Assembly: GCA_028275425.1 (NCBI GenBank)
Contig: JAPWUT010000056.1
Span: 1 to 9,088, forward strand
Direction: 5' to 3'
Origin: Anaerolineae bacterium
GTDB lineage: Bacteria > Chloroflexota > Anaerolineae > SpSt-600
DNA: 9,088 bases
In this document: piece by piece, positions 1 through 6,837 of the stretch
Layout of the letters: each line of letters begins with the position of its first letter
How positions within the stretch are numbered: the stretch's first letter is position 1
The notes under the pieces: model-generated
Told to the model about the DNA's origin: nothing
Database searches by the model: none
What the model saw: only the letters and a program-made list of their open reading frames with translations
Program-made: the position numbers and the translations under genes

Positions 1-77
1 AGGGCCGCTACCTCCTCTTGCCCGATGGCTCCAAGCAACCCCTTGAACCAGAAGGTTGGGATCATTTTGCCCTATAA
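1..77 (+). CDS. Possible C-terminal end of an upstream gene (partial)
   Basis: The frame beginning at base 3 is open from the window edge to a TAA at 75-77 and gives 24 residues, starting GRYLLLPDGSKQ and ending GWDHFAL. The composition looks like an ordinary protein tail, and the stop lies 17 bases before the next start codon, as expected inside an operon. The piece is too short to assign a family. Of the other two forward frames, one closes early and the third stays open only into the next gene. It could also be chance non-coding sequence. Confidence 0.45.
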   Translation, partial: GRYLLLPDGSKQPLEPEGWDHFAL

Positions 78-94
78 TGCAAAAAGGGGGAGAC

Positions 95-1420
95 ATGAAG
101 AAATGGATAACCAAGTTAGCTAAGGTCCTGCTGGGGATGCTTATCCTCTGGCTGCTACTGGAAATGGCAGTGCGGGTTTATGTGGAGGCGCCACTTTCTA
201 CCGACTTCTACGGCTCTATATCCCGCGAGGAGGTAGCGGGGCTTCAGGCGCGGTACGGGGTGCAGACCAACTCAGGCCCTGGTTGGGTGCATTTGGGCTG
301 GATTGCCCACCCAGAGGCGGAAACCTACCGCATTGAGCACCTCTCAGCCGGGGGTTGGCAGACGATTGGGCAGACACAGTTTGGCTCTTTCCTGTGGCGT
401 GGCCCAGGTGGCTCCTTCCGCGTCTGGAAAGTACCCAAGGGTGGCGGTGCTCCTGTCTTGCTGGGCGAAGTGGAGGTTTGGCCGACTCAGGAGAGCTCCG
501 CGGTGTTTGTGCCGCGCATTGTTGGGCCTTGGCAATACCTTTTCAAGCCCAGCCAGTATGGCTTCTACGTTAACGATCACACTATTTTCCAAGATGCGGA
601 GGGCAATTGGCGCCTGGTGGGAATTACTTCCCGTACCAATGGTGACTATAACCAGGAAAAATACTTCACCGTTGCCGTGAGTGAGGATTTCCCGCCCCCA
701 GAAGGCATGCGTGAGCTGCCCCCAATTGCCGATTTCGGTGAACTGGCCTGGGCACCGCATGTCATCCATGCTCAAGGGCGCTACCACATGTTCTGGTCGC
801 CCCACAAACTGCACCAAATGACCTCAGATGATGGCATATTGTGGCAAAATCATCGTATCACAATGTCTGCCCCTTATCACAAGTTCTTCCGGGATGCGAT
901 GGTGTTACGGGTGGCAGAGAACCAATGGTTGCTCTACACCACCGCACGCGGTGTGTATTATTCCCAAATAGACCTCTATCAATCCTTTGACTTGGAGCAC
1001 TGGCAATATATCCGCACGGCCTTGAGGAGCGGATGGGGCAGTGAACGCAATTCGGCCTTTGCCTCAATGGAATCGCCCTTTGTGCTGCGGTACCGCGGGC
1101 ACTACTACCTCTCGCTCACCTATAACAATGATTCCTTCTTCTGGCCAGCCATACTGATGTTGTTCAGAATCTGGCCCAACAAAGCCAGTTACAATGATAC
1201 TCTGGTCTTTCACTCCGATAACCCATATGATTTCGGAGTGTACCGAGGCAAAGGGCGCTCTCCCACGCTTCTCACCCAACTGGAGGCGCACGCTCCGGAG
1301 TGGATTTATCAGCCGCAGCAGGACCAGTGGTACATCACCACAGCTGGGTGGCCATGGGTTGCCACTTTGACTTCAGGAGAAGTTGCCGTGGCACCCATTG
1401 CTTGGGAGGCGCAACCGTAA
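95..1420 (+). CDS. Membrane-anchored GH43/GH32-like five-bladed beta-propeller protein with FnIII-like segment
   Basis: Predicted 441-residue protein exported and held by an N-terminal anchor. The ATG at 95 is preferred over the one at 56 because a purine-rich GGGGGAG site lies just before it and the protein then begins MKKW, a normal positive N-terminus before the hydrophobic stretch at about residues 9-28. Residues about 62-128 resemble a fibronectin type III domain (YRIEHL, GGW, FRVWKV). From about 150 onward there are propeller-like blades with the acidic residues expected of the GH43/GH32/GH68 fold: D161 in VNDHTIF (candidate base), D267 in FFRDAMV (transition-state stabiliser) and E326 in MESPFVL (candidate acid). 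H399 in HAPEWIYQP may be a further active-site residue. This suggests a furanosidase or other glycan-acting enzyme on the outer face of the membrane. GH117 and GH130-type propellers are alternatives, and the substrate cannot be told. It is followed after 33 bases by the C69 gene. Confidence 0.72.
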   Translation: MKKWITKLAKVLLGMLILWLLLEMAVRVYVEAPLSTDFYGSISREEVAGLQARYGVQTNSGPGWVHLGWIAHPEAETYRIEHLSAGGWQTIGQTQFGSFLWRGPGGSFRVWKVPKGGGAPVLLGEVEVWPTQESSAVFVPRIVGPWQYLFKPSQYGFYVNDHTIFQDAEGNWRLVGITSRTNGDYNQEKYFTVAVSEDFPPPEGMRELPPIADFGELAWAPHVIHAQGRYHMFWSPHKLHQMTSDDGILWQNHRITMSAPYHKFFRDAMVLRVAENQWLLYTTARGVYYSQIDLYQSFDLEHWQYIRTALRSGWGSERNSAFASMESPFVLRYRGHYYLSLTYNNDSFFWPAILMLFRIWPNKASYNDTLVFHSDNPYDFGVYRGKGRSPTLLTQLEAHAPEWIYQPQQDQWYITTAGWPWVATLTSGEVAVAPIAWEAQP

Positions 1421-1453
1421 TGCGATTAAATTACTTCATCCAGGAGGTAAGCA

Positions 1454-2818
1454 ATGTGCGATACATTGGTAGCTACAGGCAAGGCAACTGCCGATGGGAC
1501 TGTAATCCTGGCTAAAAACAGCGATCGGGAGCCGAATGAGGCCCATGTGCTGGTCCACCTTCCCCGCGCTCGCCATGAGCCCGGTTCTATGGTGAAATGC
1601 ACCTACATCCAAGTGCCTCAGGCGCCTGAAACGTATGAGGTCTTGCTTTGCAAGCCCTTCTGGATTTGGGGCTGCGAGATGGGGGTCAACGAGCACGGGG
1701 TGGCCATTGGCAACGAGGCCGTCTTCACGAAAGAGCCTTACCACAAGGGCCCAGGGCTTATAGGGATGGACTTTATCCGCCTGGCACTGGAGCGGGCAGA
1801 GACGGCCCGTCGGGCACTGGAGATTATTGTCCAGCTACTGGAAACCTACGGCCAAGGGGGAAACTGCGGCTTTCGCCACAAGACTTACTACCACAACTCC
1901 TTCATTATTGCCGACCCGCGCGAAGCCTGGGTCTTGGAAACAGCAGGGAAGTTCTGGGCTGCGAAGCGTGTGGAAGGTGTGCGCACAATTTCCAACGGTC
2001 TGACCATCGGCTCGGATTGGGACGAGGCTTCTCCTGGCCTGGTGGAGCATGCGATAGAGAAAGGTTGGTGCAAGTCCCGGGAGGATTTCCACTTCGCCCG
2101 CTGCTATTCCGATTTCCTATACACCAGATTGGATGGCTGTCGGGCCCGCCAGCGCCGCTCCACGGAACTACTGGAGGCAGAGCGAGGCCGCATCACGGTG
2201 AAGACCATGATGGCAGCTCTGCGGGATCATGGACCAGATCCTATTTGGAACCCAGGGCGGGGCTGGCTTATGGAGACCATCTGTGTCCATGCCGGGTTTG
2301 GCCCGACTCGCCCAAGCCAGTCCGTCGGCGCGATGGTTGCCCATCTCCTCCCCGGCATGCCTATCGTCTGGGTGACTGGCACTTCTGCCCCATGCACCAG
2401 CATTTTCAAGCCGGTATTCCTGGGCGGTGCAGGCCTCCCCTCCATTCCAGGCTTAGACCGGGAACCTACAGGCACTTATGACCCCAACACCCTATGGTGG
2501 AGCCATGAGCGCCTACACCGTCAGGTTATTCGGGATTACGCCACTCGTATGCCCATTTACCGGGAGGAACGAGACGCCCTGGAAGCCACATTTCTGCAAG
2601 AGGCGGCGGAAATGTATACCCAATACCGAGATGCCAGCCCGGCGGAGCGAGCGGAGCCTCTTAGAGCCTTCACCGCTTCCTGCTTTGAACGAGCTGCCAA
2701 GGCCACTGAACGGTGGATTGAAGCTGTTAAGAAAACCCCGGTTCGACACCGCCCGCCCCTGTTGTTCTCCCTGGCTTGGGACCGGTTTAATCGGGAAGCA
2801 AATTTCCCAGCTTATTAA
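1454..2818 (+). CDS. C69-family (secernin/dipeptidase A-like) Ntn-hydrolase
   Basis: A 454-residue protein that starts Met-Cys-Asp-Thr. In family C69 the initiator Met (or a short propeptide) is removed and the new N-terminal Cys is the nucleophile, so Cys2 is the predicted catalytic residue. Further family marks are KNSDRE at 21-26, GCEMGVNEHGVAIGNEAVF at about 73-91, NCGF, and NSFIIADPREAWVLETAG with the following WAAKRV. There is no signal peptide or membrane segment, so it should act in the cytoplasm, probably on dipeptides or another small amide. The length suits bacterial C69 and secernin proteins. A strong AGGAGGT site at 1442-1448, five bases from the ATG, fixes the start. It follows the anchored propeller gene closely and is probably co-transcribed. 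Secernin-like members are often unassayed, so true dipeptidase activity is inferred; other acylase or amidase activities of the Ntn fold are possible. Confidence 0.88.
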   Translation: MCDTLVATGKATADGTVILAKNSDREPNEAHVLVHLPRARHEPGSMVKCTYIQVPQAPETYEVLLCKPFWIWGCEMGVNEHGVAIGNEAVFTKEPYHKGPGLIGMDFIRLALERAETARRALEIIVQLLETYGQGGNCGFRHKTYYHNSFIIADPREAWVLETAGKFWAAKRVEGVRTISNGLTIGSDWDEASPGLVEHAIEKGWCKSREDFHFARCYSDFLYTRLDGCRARQRRSTELLEAERGRITVKTMMAALRDHGPDPIWNPGRGWLMETICVHAGFGPTRPSQSVGAMVAHLLPGMPIVWVTGTSAPCTSIFKPVFLGGAGLPSIPGLDREPTGTYDPNTLWWSHERLHRQVIRDYATRMPIYREERDALEATFLQEAAEMYTQYRDASPAERAEPLRAFTASCFERAAKATERWIEAVKKTPVRHRPPLLFSLAWDRFNREANFPAY

Positions 2819-2820
2819 GC

Positions 2821-2830
2821 AGGAGGTTAA
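2821..2830 (+). other. Orphan Shine-Dalgarno-like sequence after the C69 stop
   Basis: AGGAGGT at 2821-2827 begins three bases after the last base of the C69 gene and matches the core of the strong site before that gene (1442-1448). No ATG, GTG or TTG follows at a usable distance; the next candidates are near 2860, and the following sequence is the end of the convergent deacetylase gene. It may be a relic of a lost downstream operon gene or a chance match. Confidence 0.35.
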
Positions 2831-2849
2831 AAGACAGGCAACCCTTTTC

Positions 2850-3875
2850 TTAAGCCAGTTTGTGAATTTCCTTCAGGTTCTGGATTATAGCACCGACCGG
2901 CTGCTCCGGGCGCGGAGAAGGGCCTAAGGGGTCCAGAACTTTTTGTTCCCCCATCAGGACATAGAAGGTGTTGAGGACACAGTGGGATAGCACCTCCAGC
3001 TTGTATCCTCCTTCCAGCACGAAGACGATGCGTCCCTGGCACAATTCTTCGGCCAGGGATTTGAGGATGCGAGCCAGCTCGGCGTAGCCACTTATGGAAA
3101 GGAGCATTGAAGCCAGGGGGTCGGCCCAGTGGGAATCAAAGCCCGCTGAGACTAAAATGAGGTCGGGCCGATAGCGCCGGGCTATGGGGACAAGGATTTC
3201 CTCAAAAATTGCCTTGAACCCCTTATCCCCAACCCATCCTCTCAAGGGAACATTCACCGTGTAGCCGTAACCTTCCCCTTCGCCTATATCGGTTATGTAC
3301 CCGGTGCCGGGGTAGTGCGGGTATTGGTGGGTGGAGAAGTATAGGACCGAAGATTCCCGGTAGAATACGTCCTGAGTGCCATTGCCGTGGTGCACATCAA
3401 AATCCACAATCAGGACCCTTTCTATCCCTTCCCGGCCGAGGGCATAGCGGGCAGCGATGGCTACATTGTTGAATATGCAAAAGCCCATCCCTCTTGATGG
3501 GGTAGCATGATGCCCTGGGGGACGGACCAAGGCGAAAGCATTGTCTACTTCGCCATCCAAAACTGCCCTCACCGCCTCCACTGTCCCCCCGGCGGCCATT
3601 AGGGCAGCCTCATAGGAGCGCGGCCCCATGTAAGTATCCAAATCCAAATGGCCACCACCGCTTTTGGCCATCTCCTCAACAAGCTGAATGTAACGAGGGG
3701 CATGAACTCTTTCCAGGAGCTCCCGAGGTACTGGCTTGGGCTCAATAAGCTTGAGCCTATCAAGCACGCCCTCTTTCTTAAGCAAATCCATTATGGCCAG
3801 AAGGCGCATGTGGTTTTCGGGGTGGCCTACAAGGGTATGCTCAAGGTAAAGGGGGTGGAAAACATAGCCCGTCAT
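2850..3875 (-). CDS. Histone deacetylase family protein (AcuC/AphA/HDAC-like zinc amidohydrolase)
   Basis: A 341-residue arginase-fold amidohydrolase, predicted cytoplasmic, that would remove acetyl or similar acyl groups from lysine, polyamines or small metabolites with a bound zinc. Visible family motifs are HPENHMR at 18-24, RPPGHHA at 118-124 with the catalytic His pair 122/123, DFDVHHGNGT at 158-167 with zinc ligands D160 and H162, AGFDSH with third ligand D247, and EGGY with the catalytic Tyr291. All key residues are present and the length is normal for bacterial members. The ATG at 3875 has a GGGAGG site 7 bases upstream on its strand. It stands alone, convergent with the C69 gene (31-base gap) and divergent from the small cysteine-rich gene, so it has its own promoter. 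Bacterial members include acetoin-utilisation (AcuC) proteins and polyamine deacetylases; nothing here decides the substrate. Confidence 0.93.
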   Translation of the reverse strand: MTGYVFHPLYLEHTLVGHPENHMRLLAIMDLLKKEGVLDRLKLIEPKPVPRELLERVHAPRYIQLVEEMAKSGGGHLDLDTYMGPRSYEAALMAAGGTVEAVRAVLDGEVDNAFALVRPPGHHATPSRGMGFCIFNNVAIAARYALGREGIERVLIVDFDVHHGNGTQDVFYRESSVLYFSTHQYPHYPGTGYITDIGEGEGYGYTVNVPLRGWVGDKGFKAIFEEILVPIARRYRPDLILVSAGFDSHWADPLASMLLSISGYAELARILKSLAEELCQGRIVFVLEGGYKLEVLSHCVLNTFYVLMGEQKVLDPLGPSPRPEQPVGAIIQNLKEIHKLA

Positions 3876-3898
3876 AGATGCCTCCCGTTTTTGCTTTA

Positions 3899-3927
3899 AG
3901 TTTAAATCCGAATGGCTCTGGAGGCAA
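3899..3927 (-). promoter_or_regulatory. Candidate sigma70-type promoter for the deacetylase gene
   Basis: On the minus strand TTGCCT (3927-3922) is followed by a 17-base spacer and TAAACT (3904-3899). Each hexamer matches the consensus at four of six positions and the spacing is ideal. The predicted start would leave a leader of roughly 17 bases containing the ribosome site. The same TTGCCT-N17 arrangement occurs before glgA, which raises confidence somewhat. Confidence 0.5.
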
Positions 3928-3933
3928 GCTGGA

Positions 3934-3952
3934 TTTCTAACGCTTTTCTAAC
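3934..3952. repeat. Short direct repeat TTTCTAAC x2 in the divergent intergenic region
   Basis: TTTCTAAC occurs at 3934-3941 and again at 3945-3952, a period of 11 bases, about one helical turn. It lies between the divergent deacetylase promoter and the small cysteine-rich gene, where a regulator binding both copies on one face of the DNA could act. Two copies of an 8-mer can arise by chance in a T-rich stretch, so the functional reading is weak. Confidence 0.3.
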
Positions 3953-3968
3953 ATTCCTCTATCGCCAC

Positions 3969-3974
3969 TTTAAT
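3969..3974 (+). promoter_or_regulatory. Candidate -10 element for the small cysteine-rich gene
   Basis: TTTAAT matches the TATAAT consensus at five of six positions and lies about 36 bases before the start codon at 4011. No convincing -35 hexamer sits at the right distance; the TTTCTAAC repeat occupies that position, which could mean an activator-dependent promoter or no promoter here. Confidence 0.28.
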
Positions 3975-4010
3975 GCCCCCGTGCTTAAAATCACCTTGGA
4001 GGTGGGCAAG

Positions 4011-4211
4011 ATGCGCGGGGATGAGAAGATTACCTGTGCCAATTGCGGGATAACCATAACTTGGAAGCCGACCATAGTGGACAACAAGTTCTACTGCTGC
4101 ATAGGGTGCAGCCAAGGGGGGCCTTGCACTTGCGATTACTCTCGCTTGCCCCGCCCGGAGGAAAAAGCGCCCATCATTGTGAAAGAAGCAGCGGAAGAAA
4201 AGGGACGATAA
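4011..4211 (+). CDS. Small seven-cysteine putative metal-binding protein
   Basis: A 66-residue protein with seven Cys in its first 41 residues: CANC at 9-12, YCCIGC at 28-33 and PCTC at 38-41, followed by a charged tail. The CxxC...FYCCxGC layout resembles the short zinc-finger module before some heavy-metal P-type ATPases and treble-clef or zinc-ribbon knuckles, so a structural zinc or another soft metal is the likely ligand. There is no membrane segment or signal peptide. I chose the ATG at 4011 because GGAGGTG lies six bases upstream; an upstream in-frame ATG at 3912 has no ribosome site and would lie over the promoter region. It precedes glgA by 84 bases but a promoter candidate separates them. 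The function is unknown: metallochaperone, small metal store or protein-interaction finger are all possible. Confidence 0.75.
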   Translation: MRGDEKITCANCGITITWKPTIVDNKFYCCIGCSQGGPCTCDYSRLPRPEEKAPIIVKEAAEEKGR

Positions 4212-4230
4212 AAGCCTCTAAGTGCTCTTC

Positions 4231-4259
4231 TTGCCTATTGCCCTCTCCTTGCTTAAAAT
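4231..4259 (+). promoter_or_regulatory. Candidate sigma70 promoter for glgA
   Basis: TTGCCT (4231-4236), a 17-base spacer and TAAAAT (4254-4259, five of six matches to consensus) form the best promoter-like sequence in the window. Transcription would begin near 4266, leaving a leader of about 30 bases with the GGAGGTG ribosome site at 4283-4289 before the GTG start at 4296. Confidence 0.58.
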
Positions 4260-4295
4260 AAGGCCTGTGTTTACAAAACCGAGGAGGTGTAGCCA

Positions 4296-5795
4296 GTGGA
4301 ACGGAAACTCAAAATCCTTTACCTTGCAGCTGAGGTAACACCTTTTGCCAAAACCGGAGGCTTGGCCGATGTTGCCGGCTCTCTCCCGAAAGCCTTAAGA
4401 GCCCTCGGCCATGACATCCGGGTAGCGATGCCCCGCTACGGCCGCATAAGCATTGAAAAGTTCGGCCTTGAATTAATCTTGGAGAACGTCCAAGTCCCCT
4501 TAGACGAGCAAAATGAGCCCGTGCGAATATTCCAGGGCACACTCGGTAAAGATGTGCCTGTTTATTTCGTAGATAACGCCCGCTACTTTGACCGTGAAAG
4601 CATATACATGTATCCCGATGACGCCGAACGGTTCACCCTCTTCAGCCGGGCCGCTTTGGAAATGCTTAAGCCTTTAGGTTTTAAGCCCGACATAATCCAC
4701 TGCAACGACTGGCATACCGCTCTAATCCCCAACTGGCTCAAAACCGTTTACAAGGATGACCCCTTCTACGCTGACATTGCCACCGTTTACACTATACATA
4801 ACTTGGCCTACCAGGGGATATTTGGCCACAGAGTCTTGGAGATAGCCGGGCTTGATGAGTACAGATTCCTCTACCGCACTGATATGGCCGACCTGGACAA
4901 AGTGGTGAACTTCATGGCCAGAGGAATCTACTTCGCCGACGTAATAACCACAGTTAGCCCCCGTTATGCTCAGGAAATCTTGACCCCCGAATACGGTGAG
5001 AGGTTAGACCCGCTCCTCAGGGAAAGAAAGGACCGGCTTTTCGGCATCTTAAACGGCATTGACTACGAGACGCTCAACCCCGCCACCGACCCCTACATAG
5101 CCGTAAATTATGATGCGGACTCGCTGGATAAAAGGGTCCAGAACAAGCTGGCTTTGCAGGGCGAGGCAGGCCTCCCCCGTGACCCCAGCATCCCCCTCAT
5201 AGGCATGGTATCGCGCCTTACGGACCAAAAAGGGCTTGACATATTGGTGGAAATCCTTGACCACTTGTTTGATAACTTCGGGGTCCAATTCGTGCTATTG
5301 GGGACAGGGGAACAGCACTACCACGACGTTCTCATGGGCTTGGCCAAACGTTACCCACAGAACATGGGTCTGTTCCTGACTTTCAATGCCCCCCTTGCCC
5401 AGAGGATTTATGCCGGGACAGACATGTTCCTCATGCCTTCGCGCTTTGAGCCTTGTGGCCTAAGCCAGATGATAGCTATGCGCTACGGCAGCGTGCCAAT
5501 AGTAAGGGCCACTGGAGGCCTTGCCGATACGGTTAAGGATTACAATCCGGTAACAGGCGAGGGAACCGGCTTTGTCTTTGACCGCTACGACCGTTGGGCC
5601 CTGTTCGGGGCTATAGTCAGGGCTTTGGAGCGCTACAAAAACCCCCAAGAGTGGCGTCGCATCCAGCTCCAGGGGATGAGAGCCGATTTCTCTTGGGAAG
5701 CTTCGGCCAGGAAATACGAGGACATTTATTACAAAGCCCTGGCTTCCAAAAAGGAGGACAAAGGGAATGCCGGAGAAGAGCATAGTCAAGATTAA
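4296..5795 (+). CDS. glgA: Glycogen synthase (GT5 family)
   Basis: Adds glucose from ADP-glucose (or UDP-glucose in some lineages) to the non-reducing end of an alpha-1,4-glucan in the cytoplasm. The 499-residue protein has the full GT5 layout: N-terminal KTGGLADVAGSLPKAL from residue 19 (the KTGGL sugar-nucleotide motif), DWHTAL at 138-143, TIHNLAYQGIF at 166-176, then the C-terminal GT-B domain with SRLTDQKG at 306-313 and SRFEPCGLSQMIAMRYG from 382, which carries the retaining-glycosyltransferase glutamate E385. The length is typical of GlgA. The GTG start is supported by GGAGGTG seven bases upstream; the next in-frame ATG would remove the KTGGL motif. The last 29 bases overlap the next gene. 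No glgC, glgB or glgP is visible, so the source of the sugar nucleotide is not shown here. Confidence 0.97.
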   Translation: MERKLKILYLAAEVTPFAKTGGLADVAGSLPKALRALGHDIRVAMPRYGRISIEKFGLELILENVQVPLDEQNEPVRIFQGTLGKDVPVYFVDNARYFDRESIYMYPDDAERFTLFSRAALEMLKPLGFKPDIIHCNDWHTALIPNWLKTVYKDDPFYADIATVYTIHNLAYQGIFGHRVLEIAGLDEYRFLYRTDMADLDKVVNFMARGIYFADVITTVSPRYAQEILTPEYGERLDPLLRERKDRLFGILNGIDYETLNPATDPYIAVNYDADSLDKRVQNKLALQGEAGLPRDPSIPLIGMVSRLTDQKGLDILVEILDHLFDNFGVQFVLLGTGEQHYHDVLMGLAKRYPQNMGLFLTFNAPLAQRIYAGTDMFLMPSRFEPCGLSQMIAMRYGSVPIVRATGGLADTVKDYNPVTGEGTGFVFDRYDRWALFGAIVRALERYKNPQEWRRIQLQGMRADFSWEASARKYEDIYYKALASKKEDKGNAGEEHSQD

Positions 5796-6837
5796 CGATT
5801 ACCTCGCCGAGCTTGGGGAAGAGGAACGCTCCCTGTTTGAACGCATCTTCAAAGTGTTCGTAACGGAAGGGGCTATTGAACCCCCTGACACGATGATTCC
5901 TTGGATTGAGGCCCGCTTCGGCCCTGTGGAGAGGGTTCGTCGACAGAGAATCGTCAAGATAGTCAACCTCATAACCATGGAAAGTGCCCTCTTCAACAGC
6001 CTCAGGGCCGGAAGGCCCATAGAAGCCCGATCATCCGAAAATGTAGAAGCAGCCATAAAGGCTCAAGAAGGCGACCCCTTCTGTCGCCCATTGGAGCTTA
6101 CACCTTCCGATGTCTTCGGCCGCATAAGTGGCCACCATTCCATCACCGCTTCCAATGTTGCCAAGTACGATTGCTTCCACGGCCTTGTGATTTTTAACAA
6201 GCACAACCCCTTAACCTTCGGCTTGGAGGAGGTAAAGGATTACTTTGACACAGCTTTGGCTTGGGCTCAAAAGGCTCACCAGGTGGACCCCGAAGCTCGC
6301 TATTTCTTCTTGATGTGGAACTGCCTTTGGAAAAGCGGGGCCTCAATCATCCATGGCCATCTCCAGATGACTTTAACCAAGGGGATGCATTACGCTAAGA
6401 TTGAGGCCCTCCGCCGGGCAGCATTGAACTACCGGGAAAGGTTCGGCTCTAACTATTTTGATGACCTTTACCGCGTGCATGAAGCGCTTGGGCTTGGCTG
6501 GGAGGAAAAAGGGGTGCGTTACCTTGCCTATATCACCCCTGTGAAAGAGAAGGAGACGCTTCTGATGGCCTGGGACCTCGCCGACCCCCTTAAAGAAGCC
6601 GCCTATAGGGTCTTAAGGGCATTTATTGACAAATTGGGAGTGAAAAGCTTCAACCTTGCCCTATACATGCCACCTCTGGCCCCGACCCCTGAGGATTGGG
6701 GAGGCTTTCCCTGCCTAATAAGGATTGTGGATAGGGGTGACCCATCAAGCAAAACTGCAGATTTCGGAGCTATGGAGCTTTATGCGGCCAGCGTAATTTC
6801 GGATGACCCGTTCCGGGTGGCCGAGGCTTTGAGGTAA
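5767..6837 (+). CDS. GalT/Apa2-branch HIT-superfamily nucleotidylyltransferase
   Basis: A 356-residue protein with a HIT-superfamily core. GASIIHGHLQM at 191-201 aligns with the catalytic H-x-H-x-Q of galactose-1-phosphate uridylyltransferase (HPHGQ), Ap4A phosphorylase and plant ADP-glucose phosphorylase (HKHLQ in the latter two), giving H198 as the likely nucleotidyl-bearing histidine and Q200 the partner Gln. Upstream, SNVAKYDCFHGLVIFNKHNPLTF at about 129-151 matches the first half of the fold (a His after a hydrophobic strand, then KH). The middle residue G197 differs from Pro in classical GalT, so the nucleotide (UMP or AMP) and sugar cannot be assigned. The ATG at 5767 has GGAGG nine bases upstream inside glgA, and the 29-base overlap predicts translational coupling with GlgA. 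Its stop directly abuts the stop of hypE. Likely roles are handling glucose-1-phosphate or ADP/UDP-glucose in glycogen metabolism. Confidence 0.8.
   Translation: MPEKSIVKINDYLAELGEEERSLFERIFKVFVTEGAIEPPDTMIPWIEARFGPVERVRRQRIVKIVNLITMESALFNSLRAGRPIEARSSENVEAAIKAQEGDPFCRPLELTPSDVFGRISGHHSITASNVAKYDCFHGLVIFNKHNPLTFGLEEVKDYFDTALAWAQKAHQVDPEARYFFLMWNCLWKSGASIIHGHLQMTLTKGMHYAKIEALRRAALNYRERFGSNYFDDLYRVHEALGLGWEEKGVRYLAYITPVKEKETLLMAWDLADPLKEAAYRVLRAFIDKLGVKSFNLALYMPPLAPTPEDWGGFPCLIRIVDRGDPSSKTADFGAMELYAASVISDDPFRVAEALR

Noticed and set aside
56..94. Upstream in-frame ATG for the anchored propeller protein at 56
   Set aside because: It has no ribosome site, would overlap the probable upstream gene end, and would put 13 extra residues before a normal positively charged signal-anchor start at 95.
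344..817. Minus-strand open frame of 157 codons opposite the propeller gene
   Set aside because: No family features or ribosome site; composition fits an antisense shadow of a real gene.
1648..2481. Plus-strand 277-codon open frame inside the C69 gene
   Set aside because: It is an out-of-frame reading of a well-supported gene, rich in Arg, Gly and Pro, with no recognisable motif.
2793..2808. GGGAA/TTCCC inverted repeat near the end of the C69 gene as a terminator
   Set aside because: The stem is only five pairs, lies within coding sequence and has no T-run on either side.
2810..2820. GCTTATTAAGC near-palindrome at the C69 stop as an operator
   Set aside because: Very short, overlaps the stop codon and has no second copy or promoter nearby.
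3912..4010. Longer form of the seven-cysteine protein starting at 3912
   Set aside because: No Shine-Dalgarno site precedes it and it runs through the divergent promoter region; the ATG at 4011 has GGAGGTG at ideal spacing.
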